A stretch of 64,000 bases of DNA from a virus: IMG/VR virus record IMGVR_UViG_3300042261_001452, positions 1 through 64,000 of that record; one strand, written 5' to 3'. This document shows, piece after piece, positions 16,726 to 25,384 of the stretch (position 1 is its first letter; each line of letters starts with the position of its first letter). Both the position numbers and the translations under genes were made by a program. Under the pieces are notes generated by a model. It made no database searches, was not told the DNA's origin, and saw only the letters and a program-made list of their open reading frames with translations.

Positions 16726-17382
16726 TTAAACTTCATCTAAATTAGAAGGTTTTTCTCCAGAAGACTCTCTTTCATTTAGTCTTTCAAAATATCTTTGGGA
16801 AGTTAATTCAGTCTTAGCAATATCATCCCAATGTTCAGGAGCATTATTTTCTACTGATATAGCATAATCTGCCGCTGCTTCATCTGACATATCATATTTT
16901 ATAGCTGCCTCATAATAAACGCCAAAATCATGTGAATTCCTTTCCATTATAAAACGAGCATTAACATTTTCAGGGATTGGAAATAGTCTCATAAGTTGTT
17001 TAATAAAAGCTCTTACTTCCATTCTATTTAAGTCTATGTCATCATGGCCTACTTGAGCGCATTTTTCATCTGCTGGAGTTGGGCCAATAGATATAGTATC
17101 AAATTCAGAAAGTAGTTGTGCTTTCTTAATCCATCCTGTTTTATGACCTATTTGCGCCCATTGAGCAGAGGAAAGTTTTAGAGTCATTGTAGAGCTATCT
17201 GCTTTCTTACTTTTCTTATTTTTCTTATTTTTCTTTGCAATATCTCTATCATATTTAGTTCCTTTGCATTCTGGAAATAATTGCGTATCTAAATGTCCTT
17301 TAGGTTTTGGCCATTTAGTATCTCTATCTTCTTTTTGACATTCACATGAATTGCAACTAGTTTTTACTTTTTTATAAAACAT
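16726..17382 (-). CDS. Cysteine-rich two-part protein (218 aa)
   Basis: The N-terminus has SCNSCECQK and a lone C before a lysine block, perhaps a small metal site. At about residues 66-85 an internal MTLKLSSAQWAQIGHKTGW segment repeats the start motif of the neighbouring gene, including a methionine, as if a second protein had been fused in. The C-terminal 120 residues form a helical domain (DFGVYYEAAIKYDMSDEAAADYAISVENNAPEHW). Ribosome site AAGGAG six bases before the start. An internal start at the fused motif is possible but I see no strong ribosome site for it. Confidence 0.55.
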   Translation of the reverse strand: MFYKKVKTSCNSCECQKEDRDTKWPKPKGHLDTQLFPECKGTKYDRDIAKKNKKNKKSKKADSSTMTLKLSSAQWAQIGHKTGWIKKAQLLSEFDTISIGPTPADEKCAQVGHDDIDLNRMEVRAFIKQLMRLFPIPENVNARFIMERNSHDFGVYYEAAIKYDMSDEAAADYAISVENNAPEHWDDIAKTELTSQRYFERLNERESSGEKPSNLDEV

Positions 17383-17397
17383 ATTTATCTCCTTATA

Positions 17398-18138
17398 TTA
17401 TTCTAGATTTTCATAAGCTATTTGATAAGAAATAATTAGGCCAGATGCAGTATTTGATTCTACATGTATAGCCTGATTAACGGAAAGAACATGAATATCG
17501 TCATGATAATGTTCTGTTACTGTACTTCCAGTCGCATCAATAATCCAAGCCTCATTATTTAGACCATAAACATTTGAATTACTTGCGATAGAAGAGGTAT
17601 AAGATGTATTTGCTGTTAGCCCATAAATATATCCAGCAATACTTTGTTTTAATGGTAATGGCTGGGTATTGTCAAAATCCACATATCTTATCGTTCCAGA
17701 ATTTGGAGTAATTGTAAATGTTCCAAGTGTAGAACTATAGACTACGGTAAAAGTACGTCCCGCTCCTGAGAAAACCGTATCGGCATTTAGAGCATTTTGC
17801 AATAGGGTAGCTAGGCGAACACCAGTATAGAATCCCGGAGTTAAAAAGATTTGTCTTCTCCCTAGACCAGAAGCTTCTATAAAGAGAAAATCATTACGAC
17901 CTGAAACAATTGTTGCTCCATTAGCGACAGATACTGAATAACTTCTACTTGTGGCAGCACTAAAATTTAAAGAAATTGAATCAATCTGCCAATCGGTATT
18001 ATTATATATATAATCACTAATAGCAGAAGATGTTACACTAGCAGATGCAGATTTAACAGAAACTTCTCTTTGAGCTAATACTCTATCAATGGCATGTGGT
18101 TTCTTAGGGGTTCTATTTGTAAAGTATGGAATAGGCAT
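17398..18138 (-). CDS. Beta-rich virion protein (246 aa)
   Basis: After a basic start (IPYFTNRTPKKPHAIDRVLAQRE) the protein is beta-rich with a segment usual in viral structural proteins: FLTPGFYTGVRLATLLQNALNA followed by FTVVYSSTLGTFTITPNSG. This is the 'strand, long helix, test-strand' pattern seen in several capsid-penton or tail-surface proteins. The later part reads HVESNTASGLIISYQIAYENLE. Likely a minor virion component. Ribosome site GGAGAAAATATG precedes the start. Confidence 0.6.
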   Translation of the reverse strand: MPIPYFTNRTPKKPHAIDRVLAQREVSVKSASASVTSSAISDYIYNNTDWQIDSISLNFSAATSRSYSVSVANGATIVSGRNDFLFIEASGLGRRQIFLTPGFYTGVRLATLLQNALNADTVFSGAGRTFTVVYSSTLGTFTITPNSGTIRYVDFDNTQPLPLKQSIAGYIYGLTANTSYTSSIASNSNVYGLNNEAWIIDATGSTVTEHYHDDIHVLSVNQAIHVESNTASGLIISYQIAYENLE

Positions 18139-18212
18139 ATTTTCTCCTTTTTAAGTATTACTTATCGTAACTTTAATTCAAGAATAATATTCCTATTCCC
18201 TTTATATTTTTC

Positions 18213-19286
18213 TTATCTTTCTATTTTTTTAATAACCTTATTTTGCAATCCGGGACTTGATGGAGGTCTATTGGATAAATTAGATGATCCTCCCCCATGA
18301 ACTGATTTTCTGACGCCACCTGATAAGGTTGTAGTTCCAGAAAGAACAGGTCTTCCTACTTCTGATGCCAATTTTTCTTGTTCAGAAGGACCATCTAAAT
18401 CACTTTCTCCTAAGTCCATAACCATTCCAGAGTCATTTGCATTTTCATATCCATTTTCTATATCTCTTTCGGCAGCATCTTTATTACTAAAGGTTTTAAG
18501 TCCATAGGATTCACTTTCTTTAAGTTTTTTATGATAATTAGGGACATCATCTGGAGATATTATTTTAATAAGGCCAGATTTAAAAGAAGAAATTAATTCT
18601 CTACTAAGCAATATTCTTTTCGCAGATATATTAGAAAGATCAAATGGAATATTGAGTTCAAGACTAATTCCTAAATCATTTATAGTCAAGCTAGCACATT
18701 TATCATTAACTATAAATGCTTTTTTATCAATGGCTTCTTCTTTTTCTTTAAGCTCCATAGCTAAAGCTTTTTGTCTTATATTGGTGATAGTATCTAAGTT
18801 AATTTTGCTATTTTTAGTTTCGCTAGCTTTTTTAGCTTCTGCTAACAATTCTTCAACTGTGGATACGAATTTCTGATAGCTTGGATTATTTAAAGATGTT
18901 CCGAATTGTTTTGGTGCTTCTCTATTTATTTGGTCTTTAGATTTTATAGCCGTGGCAACCTTTTTCTCATTGACAGGGGCTTCTGTTACGGCTAATCTAC
19001 CAACAAATCCTCCACTTTCGCCTCCTTCTCCGCTAAAAATAGAGCCAACTGATTCTCCTCCGGTATTTTCAATATTAGAATCTACAGGAGTCAACATAAT
19101 ACTTGTTTCCTTATTAATAAAATCATTAGGAATTAAAATAGTATCTTCTGATACAATAACCAATTTAGCTTCTCCTTTTCCATCTACTAAATTATTACAA
19201 ACCAAAGTTATTTTGGTTTCTCCATCCTTTACTAGCGATCTTAATTTCTTGCTCAAGGATACATTACACATTATTGTCATAATCAT
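18213..19286 (-). CDS. Unknown protein (357 aa) with beta N-terminus and glycine/serine tail
   Basis: The N-terminal 75 residues form a beta segment (KITLVCNNLVDGKGEAKLVIVSEDTILIPNDF). A Gly-rich linker (FSGEGGESGGF) and a coiled-coil segment follow. Residues 190-260 have strands and a helix (SLTINDLGISLELNIPFDLSN...LLSRELISSFKSGLIKII) that loosely resemble the start of the 258-aa protein at 61448. The C-terminus is low-complexity S/G/P. No known family. The start chosen has no strong ribosome site; a methionine five codons in is an alternative. Confidence 0.5.
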   Translation of the reverse strand: MIMTIMCNVSLSKKLRSLVKDGETKITLVCNNLVDGKGEAKLVIVSEDTILIPNDFINKETSIMLTPVDSNIENTGGESVGSIFSGEGGESGGFVGRLAVTEAPVNEKKVATAIKSKDQINREAPKQFGTSLNNPSYQKFVSTVEELLAEAKKASETKNSKINLDTITNIRQKALAMELKEKEEAIDKKAFIVNDKCASLTINDLGISLELNIPFDLSNISAKRILLSRELISSFKSGLIKIISPDDVPNYHKKLKESESYGLKTFSNKDAAERDIENGYENANDSGMVMDLGESDLDGPSEQEKLASEVGRPVLSGTTTLSGGVRKSVHGGGSSNLSNRPPSSPGLQNKVIKKIER

Positions 19287-19299
19287 ATTTTTTTCTCCG

Positions 19300-20766
19300 T
19301 TATTGTAGTTTTAACACTCTTTCATAAACTTTATCTGCTGCTTTCGCCCATGTATATTCAGATCTAATTATATTAGTTAATTTTTCTCCTTTGAGAGTGG
19401 CTTCTTCTCTATTTTCATAGACATATCTCATATGTTTTCTAGTTTGTTTTATTGCATCTGGTCCAAAGTTAGGGAATAATTGATCTTCATAAAATCCACA
19501 ATGACAAGCTAATCTTCTTAAATGGCCATTAGTAGAAACTTTTACAAACCCTTCTGGCTCAACTAGAAATGAATTATCATTAGTTAAAAAGTCAGTATGG
19601 GCAGTACAATTAGTCGCAATTACTGGTAGGCCACAAGATGCTGCTTCTACAACACCTAAAGAGAAGCCTTCGCCTCTAGACATTAATACGAAAGACTGGC
19701 AAGAGTTATATACTTTTGGCATATCTTTTTCAGGTATTATTTTATCATATAAAGAAACATGTGGCAGAGCATCATCTGATTTATCTACTCCTCCACGAAT
19801 AAATTCAAAATCCTTATATATTCTTTCTTTATCTGGGTCTACTTCATTTCTACTAACCATTAATAAAGTCACATCATCTTTACTATCAAATTCTTCTAGA
19901 TAGGCTCTAAGAAGAATATCAAATCCTTTTCTATATCCCCATTTAAATACACTTAGAAAAGTAAAACTATTTCTATCTATTCCGAAGTTATAAGAGGTAT
20001 TATTTTTCTTATATCTTTCCGCATCTACTCCTAGTGGCATGACATAAATAGGAGGTCTAATTTTATTTTTTAGAAACTGATTTTTACCATAATTAGTTGG
20101 AACCCATATTTCATCAAACAGATTAAGTTTTTCTATATAATCTTTATGTAAGGTCTCTGATGTTTCCATCATTGTGTAGAGAATCTTTTTACCGGCATGA
20201 TACATACTTATGGGGACTGTAGCTCCGAAGACTTTTGGGGCATCCGGTCTTAATATTATTCTTTCCATTCTTTTTAGTTCATTCAGAGTAGTTTCGCTGA
20301 CTTCTATAGTTGATTTCTGAATATCTGGCTTTATATCTATGGCTCTATTAGCTAGTTCAAATAACATTGCTCTATTCATTCTAGAAAATCCAGAATAAGA
20401 GGTAAAATGCCCGTACCAATAAAGCTGAGGATGTTTATTTACTAAAATTGTTTCTGGGTCCATTATTTCTACTCCGTATTTATTTATTTCTTGTTCTGTT
20501 AATTCTTCTTGGTTATTTCTATCTTCTTTATGGTGATAAACAGTAGCTCTTTTCTCTACTAAGTCATTATCTTGTTCTTGTTCTAATGTAGGATCATCTA
20601 AGAGCATTCTTTCCCATTGGGCAATAAAATCTGGAGAGTTATTAATTCTTTCCAGATCTTTTTGGCGCTTTTTTTCCGCTTGTTTTTGAAATTCTTCGGC
20701 ATATTTCGATTTTATAATGCGTAAAGAAGCTAGCTCATAAGCTGATTTTAATTCTTTGTTATCCAT
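19300..20766 (-). CDS. Glycosyltransferase, GT4 family
   Basis: 488 aa, longer than a usual GT4 (about 380) because of a charged N-terminal extension of about 110 residues. The GT-B acceptor side begins WYGHFTSYSGFSRMNRAML, and the donor-site motif SRGEGFSLGVVEAASCGLPVIATN is near residue 364, including the E-x7-E pattern of retaining GT4 enzymes. It would move a sugar from a nucleotide-sugar to an acceptor in the cytoplasm, perhaps a serine-rich virion protein or the cell surface. The promoter-like GTATAATATAAA is only 10 bases before the ATG and no ribosome site is visible, so the message may be almost leaderless. Confidence 0.85.
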   Translation of the reverse strand: MDNKELKSAYELASLRIIKSKYAEEFQKQAEKKRQKDLERINNSPDFIAQWERMLLDDPTLEQEQDNDLVEKRATVYHHKEDRNNQEELTEQEINKYGVEIMDPETILVNKHPQLYWYGHFTSYSGFSRMNRAMLFELANRAIDIKPDIQKSTIEVSETTLNELKRMERIILRPDAPKVFGATVPISMYHAGKKILYTMMETSETLHKDYIEKLNLFDEIWVPTNYGKNQFLKNKIRPPIYVMPLGVDAERYKKNNTSYNFGIDRNSFTFLSVFKWGYRKGFDILLRAYLEEFDSKDDVTLLMVSRNEVDPDKERIYKDFEFIRGGVDKSDDALPHVSLYDKIIPEKDMPKVYNSCQSFVLMSRGEGFSLGVVEAASCGLPVIATNCTAHTDFLTNDNSFLVEPEGFVKVSTNGHLRRLACHCGFYEDQLFPNFGPDAIKQTRKHMRYVYENREEATLKGEKLTNIIRSEYTWAKAADKVYERVLKLQ

Positions 20767-20776
20767 AATCGTTTAT

Positions 20777-20785
20777 ATTATACAT
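20777..20785 (-). promoter_or_regulatory. Promoter TGTATAATATAAA of glycosyltransferase gene
   Basis: TATAAT at 20782-20777 on the minus strand, with an overlapping TATAAA, very near the ATG at 20766. Member of the TTGTATAAT group. Confidence 0.5.
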
Positions 20786-20825
20786 TTTGCAAGGAAAGAT
20801 AAAAAAATATGTAGAATTAATATAC

Positions 20826-21311
20826 ATGGCAACTTCATCTAATATATCAACATTAAATTCCCAAGTAGTAGTTTTAGCTCCATCTTCGATTGTATTAAAT
20901 GGAGATGATATTGATAATGTTCTTAATTTATCCAAAATAAATAATATCGATTTTGGGCCATTATCTCCGGGAGAAACTTCTTCTACTGCTATAATGTATT
21001 TAAATATAGCAAATGCAACTCAGATTGGCAATATTTCTATTGGATTAACAAATATAGGTTCATTAACTTTTTCTGAATGCACTTTTGGAGTAGACACATT
21101 AGACTACTTGGATTATAATTATGTCCCTCAAAATTTATTCTTAGGTATTAATTCTTCTAGAGATCCAGTTAGTTTTTATAATATATCAGTTCCAAATAGT
21201 AAATTAAATACTAGTCAATATGTTTATTTAAATATTAAAGTAACAAATAGAATTAAATTTAAAGTTGCTGGAACAGTAAGATATAAATGGTTCTTTAATT
21301 ATGGGATATAG
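20826..21311 (+). CDS. Beta-sandwich-like small protein on plus strand (161 aa)
   Basis: Starts MATSSNISTLNSQVVVLAPSS at 20826; a TTG start at 20787 would add 13 residues and is less likely. It is beta-rich, rich in N, S and T, with VVLAPSSIVLNGDDIDNVLNLSKI and a closing strand VAGTVRYKWFFNYGI. It looks like an exposed virion or adhesion-type domain, not an enzyme. It runs against the surrounding genes, diverging from the glycosyltransferase gene and facing the 529-aa gene 3 bases away. Function unknown. Confidence 0.55.
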   Translation: MATSSNISTLNSQVVVLAPSSIVLNGDDIDNVLNLSKINNIDFGPLSPGETSSTAIMYLNIANATQIGNISIGLTNIGSLTFSECTFGVDTLDYLDYNYVPQNLFLGINSSRDPVSFYNISVPNSKLNTSQYVYLNIKVTNRIKFKVAGTVRYKWFFNYGI

Positions 21312-21314
21312 CCA

Positions 21315-22904
21315 TTATTTAATTCTAATATTTGTATCTTCTTTCTCTTTGACAATAGTCTCTTTTTCTTCGACATATTTGAAACTAGGTAAATAACGAT
21401 AATAGACTTCTAGCATTAAGGCACATAGGCAAGTGTCTTGAACTGTTCCACCAGTATGCTCTCCACTTGATGGGCTTTTCCAGTAACCTATATCTACTTT
21501 TTTCCCATCTATATCTTCGATAGCATCCTTTTCAATAATTTGTGTTTTACATAATTCTGGAGAAAATTGCTTATTCCATGCTATAAAAGAATCTGCATTA
21601 TGTTGAAACTTAGCCTGCGTTATATAATACCAATAATATAATGGACTATTTCCATTATAAGGTTGATTATTATAATTGGCAAAGCTAAAGGTACAAGCTT
21701 CTAGGAATTTCATAGTCTTTTTAACCTCAGATGCCTGTGGATTTCCTAAGATTTGAAGACAAAGCACTCCTGCTCCACTTAATCCAGTTTTTCCTTGCTC
21801 TATATATCCAAATCCACCATCTGCACTAGCATTTAATTTGAATCCTGCAATTGCTTTTTTAATTGCAGGATCTAATCCCGGTAAATCATATTCAAATTGT
21901 GCTATATTTGCAGCTTTCAAAGCCTGACAGCACCACCCCATATAGGAAGTATCATCTCTATCGCTTGGAATTAATTTATAACCAAAGTTACCATTAGCAT
22001 TTTGACCCTTAATTATTTCCGAGACAGCTTTAATAGCAGCTTGTTTGATATCTGGATGCTGAATTAGGCTATAGGCTTCACAAAGGGCATACGCTGCAAT
22101 AGGCTGAGAATAATCATTTCCATCTTTGCCATTAAAATGTCCATTGGCATTTTGATTAGTTATTAGCCATTCAATAGCCTTTTTAACAGTTAGGCCAAAT
22201 TCTTTAGAAGTAGCTGGAATTTCGCCATGAGCCAAGAACGTTAATAAAGCTAAGGCTGTCATTGCTGGTGGAGCATTTTGTTTATCTCCTTTCCAAGAGC
22301 CATCTGACTGTTGTTCCTTTTTAAGCCATCTTAATGCTTTTAAAACTGCTTCTTCTGTTGATGTACTGCTAGCTCCTCCATTGCCTCCCCATTTTTTTAA
22401 CGCTCCATTTCTTCCACTTGATGTTCTACTATGATTTAACCCTTTTAAGACTAGTCTGGATTTTACCGTAATATCAATTTCAAATCCTTTGTTTAGATTG
22501 TCAGAGCTACTAGTTCCTATTCCTGTTCCTTCTGTTAAATCTCCCGCTCCCCCTATAGGTTGGTCTGTGGGGGTAAGAGAAAAACCACCAGATTCTTCTT
22601 GGGATATTTCTTTTATTTCTTCTTGTTTTTGTTGAATTGGTTTTTCTATTGGAATATCCTTATCTAAGTCTTCTGGCTTGGCATTTGCAACAATTTCAAC
22701 AGGATTAGTATCTACATAATTGCTAGAAGAGCTTGTGGCAAAGGTAACTAATACGCCAATAGCTATAACATGGAATACTAATGATCCTGCTGGACCCCAT
22801 AGATGGATTAGAAATTGCCTCCAATGTTTCCTTATATTGTTGAAAAAACTCAGTTTTGGTTCTTCCCATGAAGCCCTTCCACTTTCTAGATCGAAATTTT
22901 TCAT
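21315..22904 (-). CDS. Membrane-anchored protein with squalene-cyclase/prenyltransferase-type repeats
   Basis: 529 aa. One transmembrane helix (about residues 38-57, LWGPAGSLVFHVIAIGVLVTFA) is followed by a TonB-like, proline- and glutamate-rich linker (to about 130) and a glycine-rich stretch. From about residue 185 come alpha-alpha barrel repeats of the terpenoid-cyclase type: ALRWLKKEQQSDGSW, IEWLITNQNANGHF, GFKLNASADGGFGY. The aspartate-rich cyclase active-site motif DxDD is not seen, so it is probably not an active cyclase. Similar membrane-anchored repeat proteins occur in Planctomycetes and Verrucomicrobia (recalled, not searched). A host-derived gene is likely. Confidence 0.75.
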   Translation of the reverse strand: MKNFDLESGRASWEEPKLSFFNNIRKHWRQFLIHLWGPAGSLVFHVIAIGVLVTFATSSSSNYVDTNPVEIVANAKPEDLDKDIPIEKPIQQKQEEIKEISQEESGGFSLTPTDQPIGGAGDLTEGTGIGTSSSDNLNKGFEIDITVKSRLVLKGLNHSRTSSGRNGALKKWGGNGGASSTSTEEAVLKALRWLKKEQQSDGSWKGDKQNAPPAMTALALLTFLAHGEIPATSKEFGLTVKKAIEWLITNQNANGHFNGKDGNDYSQPIAAYALCEAYSLIQHPDIKQAAIKAVSEIIKGQNANGNFGYKLIPSDRDDTSYMGWCCQALKAANIAQFEYDLPGLDPAIKKAIAGFKLNASADGGFGYIEQGKTGLSGAGVLCLQILGNPQASEVKKTMKFLEACTFSFANYNNQPYNGNSPLYYWYYITQAKFQHNADSFIAWNKQFSPELCKTQIIEKDAIEDIDGKKVDIGYWKSPSSGEHTGGTVQDTCLCALMLEVYYRYLPSFKYVEEKETIVKEKEDTNIRIK

Positions 22905-22925
22905 GATTTTCTCCTCCTAATTGCC

Positions 22926-22934
22926 ATTATATCA
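22926..22934 (-). promoter_or_regulatory. Extended -10 promoter TGATATAAT
   Basis: TGATATAAT on the minus strand before the 529-aa gene, with ribosome site AGGAGGAG between it and the ATG. No clear -35. Confidence 0.5.
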
Positions 22935-22953
22935 CAAAATAGAAGAATATCTT

Positions 22954-22978
22954 GAAAAAAAATTATTATGAAATAATT
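22954..22978 (-). terminator. Weak terminator after ferritin gene
   Basis: A 7-bp A/T-only stem (AATTATT / AATAATT) with a 4-base loop, followed by eight T on the minus strand. It overlaps the ferritin stop codon. Confidence 0.4.
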
Positions 22979-23441
22979 ATTTTAGAAGTACTTTTCTAAA
23001 TTTGCAAAACTCATCTAAATGTTCAACTTCATCGCCAAGAATTTTTTCAATTAACATTTCGGTTGCTCTATCATTAGCTTGTTCGCACAAATCTAGGATT
23101 TCAGTATATAATTTTATTGCTTTTTTCTCAGCAAGAATATCTTGTTTTAAAGCTTCGTCAATATCTGAGGTAAAGGGAGCTAATGGTTCAATTTCCGTAG
23201 TTGGAGTACCACCCAATGAGCAAATTCTCATACAAAGAGAATGAGCATGCCCATTTTCTTCATCCATATGGGCCTTAAAATGTTCAATTGTATCTACGAA
23301 TTTCCCTTTGACATTATTATAATGTTGTTGATATTGCATTGAAGCTTGATATTCGGAGGCTAGGGCTTTATTTAAGAGGTCAACTAGATCAGTATTATTA
23401 GTATCATCATCAAAAAGCTTATTTGAATTGGTAAGTGACAT
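22977..23441 (-). CDS. Ferritin-like di-iron protein (bacterioferritin type)
   Basis: 154 aa, the usual length. It is a four-helix bundle with di-iron ligands in the right spacing: E30, then E62-x-x-H65 (DEENGHAH), E105 and E138-x-x-H141 (DEVEHLDEF). It should bind and oxidise iron, storing it in a 24-mer shell or protecting DNA from peroxide. The methionine heme ligand of true bacterioferritins cannot be assigned. It has a good ribosome site (AGGAGAT) and lies 9 bases after the lysozyme-like gene. A ferritin inside a phage virion module is unusual; it may adjust host iron use or ride along as cargo. Confidence 0.85.
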   Translation of the reverse strand: MSLTNSNKLFDDDTNNTDLVDLLNKALASEYQASMQYQQHYNNVKGKFVDTIEHFKAHMDEENGHAHSLCMRICSLGGTPTTEIEPLAPFTSDIDEALKQDILAEKKAIKLYTEILDLCEQANDRATEMLIEKILGDEVEHLDEFCKFRKVLLK

Positions 23442-23450
23442 TTATATCTC

Positions 23451-24215
23451 CTATCTTATTGAATTTGAAATTCTTATTACGTCATCTGCATATTCTAGTG
23501 AATGTTCAGATTTCCAACCATTTGGCCCACCACCTTGATGCATTGCAATAAGTTGTCTTAAGGTAGGTGCCTTGCCAGTATCTTCCATAAATTCTCTTAC
23601 CCATTTTGTAAGATATGCTCTAACAACTTTTTTTGCAATATTTGAATTGTGGCGTACTTGATTTACAGTATATTTGGCATTCATTTCTTTATTAGCATCT
23701 GTCAAATAACTTTGTTGTATTTGATAATCGCCATAAGACCATTTCTTATTTATATCTAATTTTTTAATTCCCTTTTTACCAGTAGTTTCTTTATATGCAA
23801 TTGCCGAAAGAATTTTATCGCTAAGTAATTCATTTATAACTTCTTTGGCAGAGGAATATTCTTTTGCAGATAGCGTAGCTTTAGGGCTTTGTTGAGTTGG
23901 AACTTGTTCTTTAGGCTGAAGTTTATTAGAAAGCCAACTATCCGGGATTTCAGGAACATTAAATGAGTTATCTGGAGTACGATTATATGCAAGATAGTTT
24001 TTTTCTGCTTCTGATAGATTATTCATTTTTCTTTGAATATCTTCTTTTTTAACATTCATTTTCTGAGCGGCTTCAAGGGGGGAATAGCCCATCATTACTA
24101 AAAGAATTGCAGATAAGATAGCTTTGCTCCAATCTCCACCCCCTTCTTTATACCAATCATCACAACTGGCGAGTATGAGATCATCAATTAGTTTATCTGA
24201 CTTAATATTATGCAT
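23451..24215 (-). CDS. Lysozyme/transglycosylase-like protein
   Basis: 254 aa. Residues 1-125 are a linker-like, charged part with DDWYKEGGGDWSKA near residue 21 (WYK-type tag). The C-terminal half has the lysozyme-fold signature: catalytic-type glutamate E143 in IAYKETTG, the strand SYGDYQI at 160-166, and a closing HQGGGPNGW at 226-234. This is the pattern of SLT-type muramidases. It has no signal peptide, so it is probably carried in the virion to open the cell wall during DNA entry. No strong ribosome site is seen before the ATG. Confidence 0.7.
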   Translation of the reverse strand: MHNIKSDKLIDDLILASCDDWYKEGGGDWSKAILSAILLVMMGYSPLEAAQKMNVKKEDIQRKMNNLSEAEKNYLAYNRTPDNSFNVPEIPDSWLSNKLQPKEQVPTQQSPKATLSAKEYSSAKEVINELLSDKILSAIAYKETTGKKGIKKLDINKKWSYGDYQIQQSYLTDANKEMNAKYTVNQVRHNSNIAKKVVRAYLTKWVREFMEDTGKAPTLRQLIAMHQGGGPNGWKSEHSLEYADDVIRISNSIR

Positions 24216-24271
24216 ATTTTATATTTCTTTTTTTAAAAAATATATCCCTTCTTATATTGGGTAGGATTTTT

Positions 24272-24302
24272 TATAATATTCGTAGAAAAAGATATAAAGG
24301 AG
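24272..24302 (+). promoter_or_regulatory. Plus-strand promoter and ribosome site of the 123-aa gene
   Basis: TATAAT at 24272-24277 with no clear -35, then AAAGGAG at 24296-24302, eight bases before ATG 24311. It lies in the divergent gap between two operons. Confidence 0.55.
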
Positions 24303-24310
24303 AAAAAAAT

Positions 24311-24682
24311 ATGAAACTTACATTTTCTAAGAAAGAATGGGACTCTTTAGGTGCTTCCAAGATAAAACTAGCTCAAAAAACAGAACAAAAGACAGAACAA
24401 AAGACTGAGAAACAACAACCTCAATTACAGCAAGTTGGTAATACTTATTATGCCAATTATAAACTAGAGAAAGAGACTGGAGATACTGTCATTACGGTAA
24501 CTGATGAGGTTGGTAGAATTTTTGCAAGTGTAAGAACTGGCCCTGATGCTAGAGAAAATGCAAGAGATATTATCAGTGATTATGAAATGATGAGAAACAT
24601 AGATGACTTATTTGGCCTAAAACATTTCCTAGTTCGTTTTGGCATAATTAGAAGAAAAGATCAGCTCGTCAAGGCAAAATGA
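24311..24682 (+). CDS. Small protein with LSxxEW-type start (123 aa)
   Basis: Start at 24311 (MKLTFSKKEWDSLGASKIKLAQ), chosen because AAAGGAG precedes it; the frame is open further upstream, but only through the promoter. The start is a diverged copy of the LSKxQWxxxGxK motif, and KIKLAQ is the KxAQ tag. A KTEQKTEQKTEQ stretch leads to a C-terminal beta-helix domain (YYANYKLEKETGDTVITVTDE...). It ends in ATGA overlap with the ART-like gene, so the two are co-translated. Function unknown. Confidence 0.6.
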   Translation: MKLTFSKKEWDSLGASKIKLAQKTEQKTEQKTEKQQPQLQQVGNTYYANYKLEKETGDTVITVTDEVGRIFASVRTGPDARENARDIISDYEMMRNIDDLFGLKHFLVRFGIIRRKDQLVKAK

Positions 24683-25383
24683 AAATCTTTAAAATATCTC
24701 AAAAAGTAACTGAAAAACTATTTGACCTTTATGATGTAGTATGGAATGCTAATTCTATCGAAGAACTTAAAAATGAATTAGTTAAAAATAATATTAATTT
24801 TAATGAGTTAAATCTTAAAGGAAATATTGTGCTTACTATTAATCATAATGGTAAGAAACAAGTTATTGATGATAGTCTAAATATAAAAGAAGCAACTGAA
24901 TGGATTTGGAGCATTTTAGATCATCAGTTAGATCAATATATTGGAGAAGATAACGAAGATTTTAATGAAAAATTTTGGAAAAATGTTTGTACGCCATATG
25001 GCAATAATGAACTATATCATGCTACTCGCAGTAAAAATGTTGACGAAATAAAGGCTCGTGGATTATTAAAGATGAATAAGTCCAGAGGAATTAATAATAA
25101 ATCAACAGGAAATGCTGTTTTTACAAGTTTAACAGATACAGATATTGATTCTTATGGAGAAATTATTATTAAAATAGATATGTGCCAAATGAAGAAAGAT
25201 GGATACATGCCTGAAGTTAGTATGGAAAAACCAATTGAAGAGGCAAATTTAAGAAATCAGTTAGCATGGAAAATAGGAATAAAAGAATTTAATGCAATTG
25301 ATGAATATTCTTCTGAGGGATTATTTGAAACAACTGTTGTTATTTATGGAAATATACCTCCAAAATATCTTTATTTTGCATAA
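24679..25383 (+). CDS. ADP-ribosyltransferase-like protein (234 aa)
   Basis: Residues 1-105 form a helical lead beginning MKIFKISQKVTEKLF. The C-terminal part has the usual ART-fold order: LYHATRSKNVDEIKARGLL (first strand and following helix), AVFTSLTDTDIDSYGEIIIKID (second strand and later), and FETTVVIYGNIPPKYLYF (last strands with a glutamate). This resembles small phage and toxin ART domains that start 'YHxT...I...GL'. It might modify a host protein, or belong to a defence or takeover pair with the 123-aa gene. The family call is from pattern only, with catalytic residues not proven. Confidence 0.5.
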   Translation: MKIFKISQKVTEKLFDLYDVVWNANSIEELKNELVKNNINFNELNLKGNIVLTINHNGKKQVIDDSLNIKEATEWIWSILDHQLDQYIGEDNEDFNEKFWKNVCTPYGNNELYHATRSKNVDEIKARGLLKMNKSRGINNKSTGNAVFTSLTDTDIDSYGEIIIKIDMCQMKKDGYMPEVSMEKPIEEANLRNQLAWKIGIKEFNAIDEYSSEGLFETTVVIYGNIPPKYLYFA

Positions 25384-25384
25384 T

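Noticed and set aside
24257-24310. TTG start for the plus-strand gene at 24257
   Set aside because: This would translate the promoter region; ATG 24311 has a strong ribosome site.
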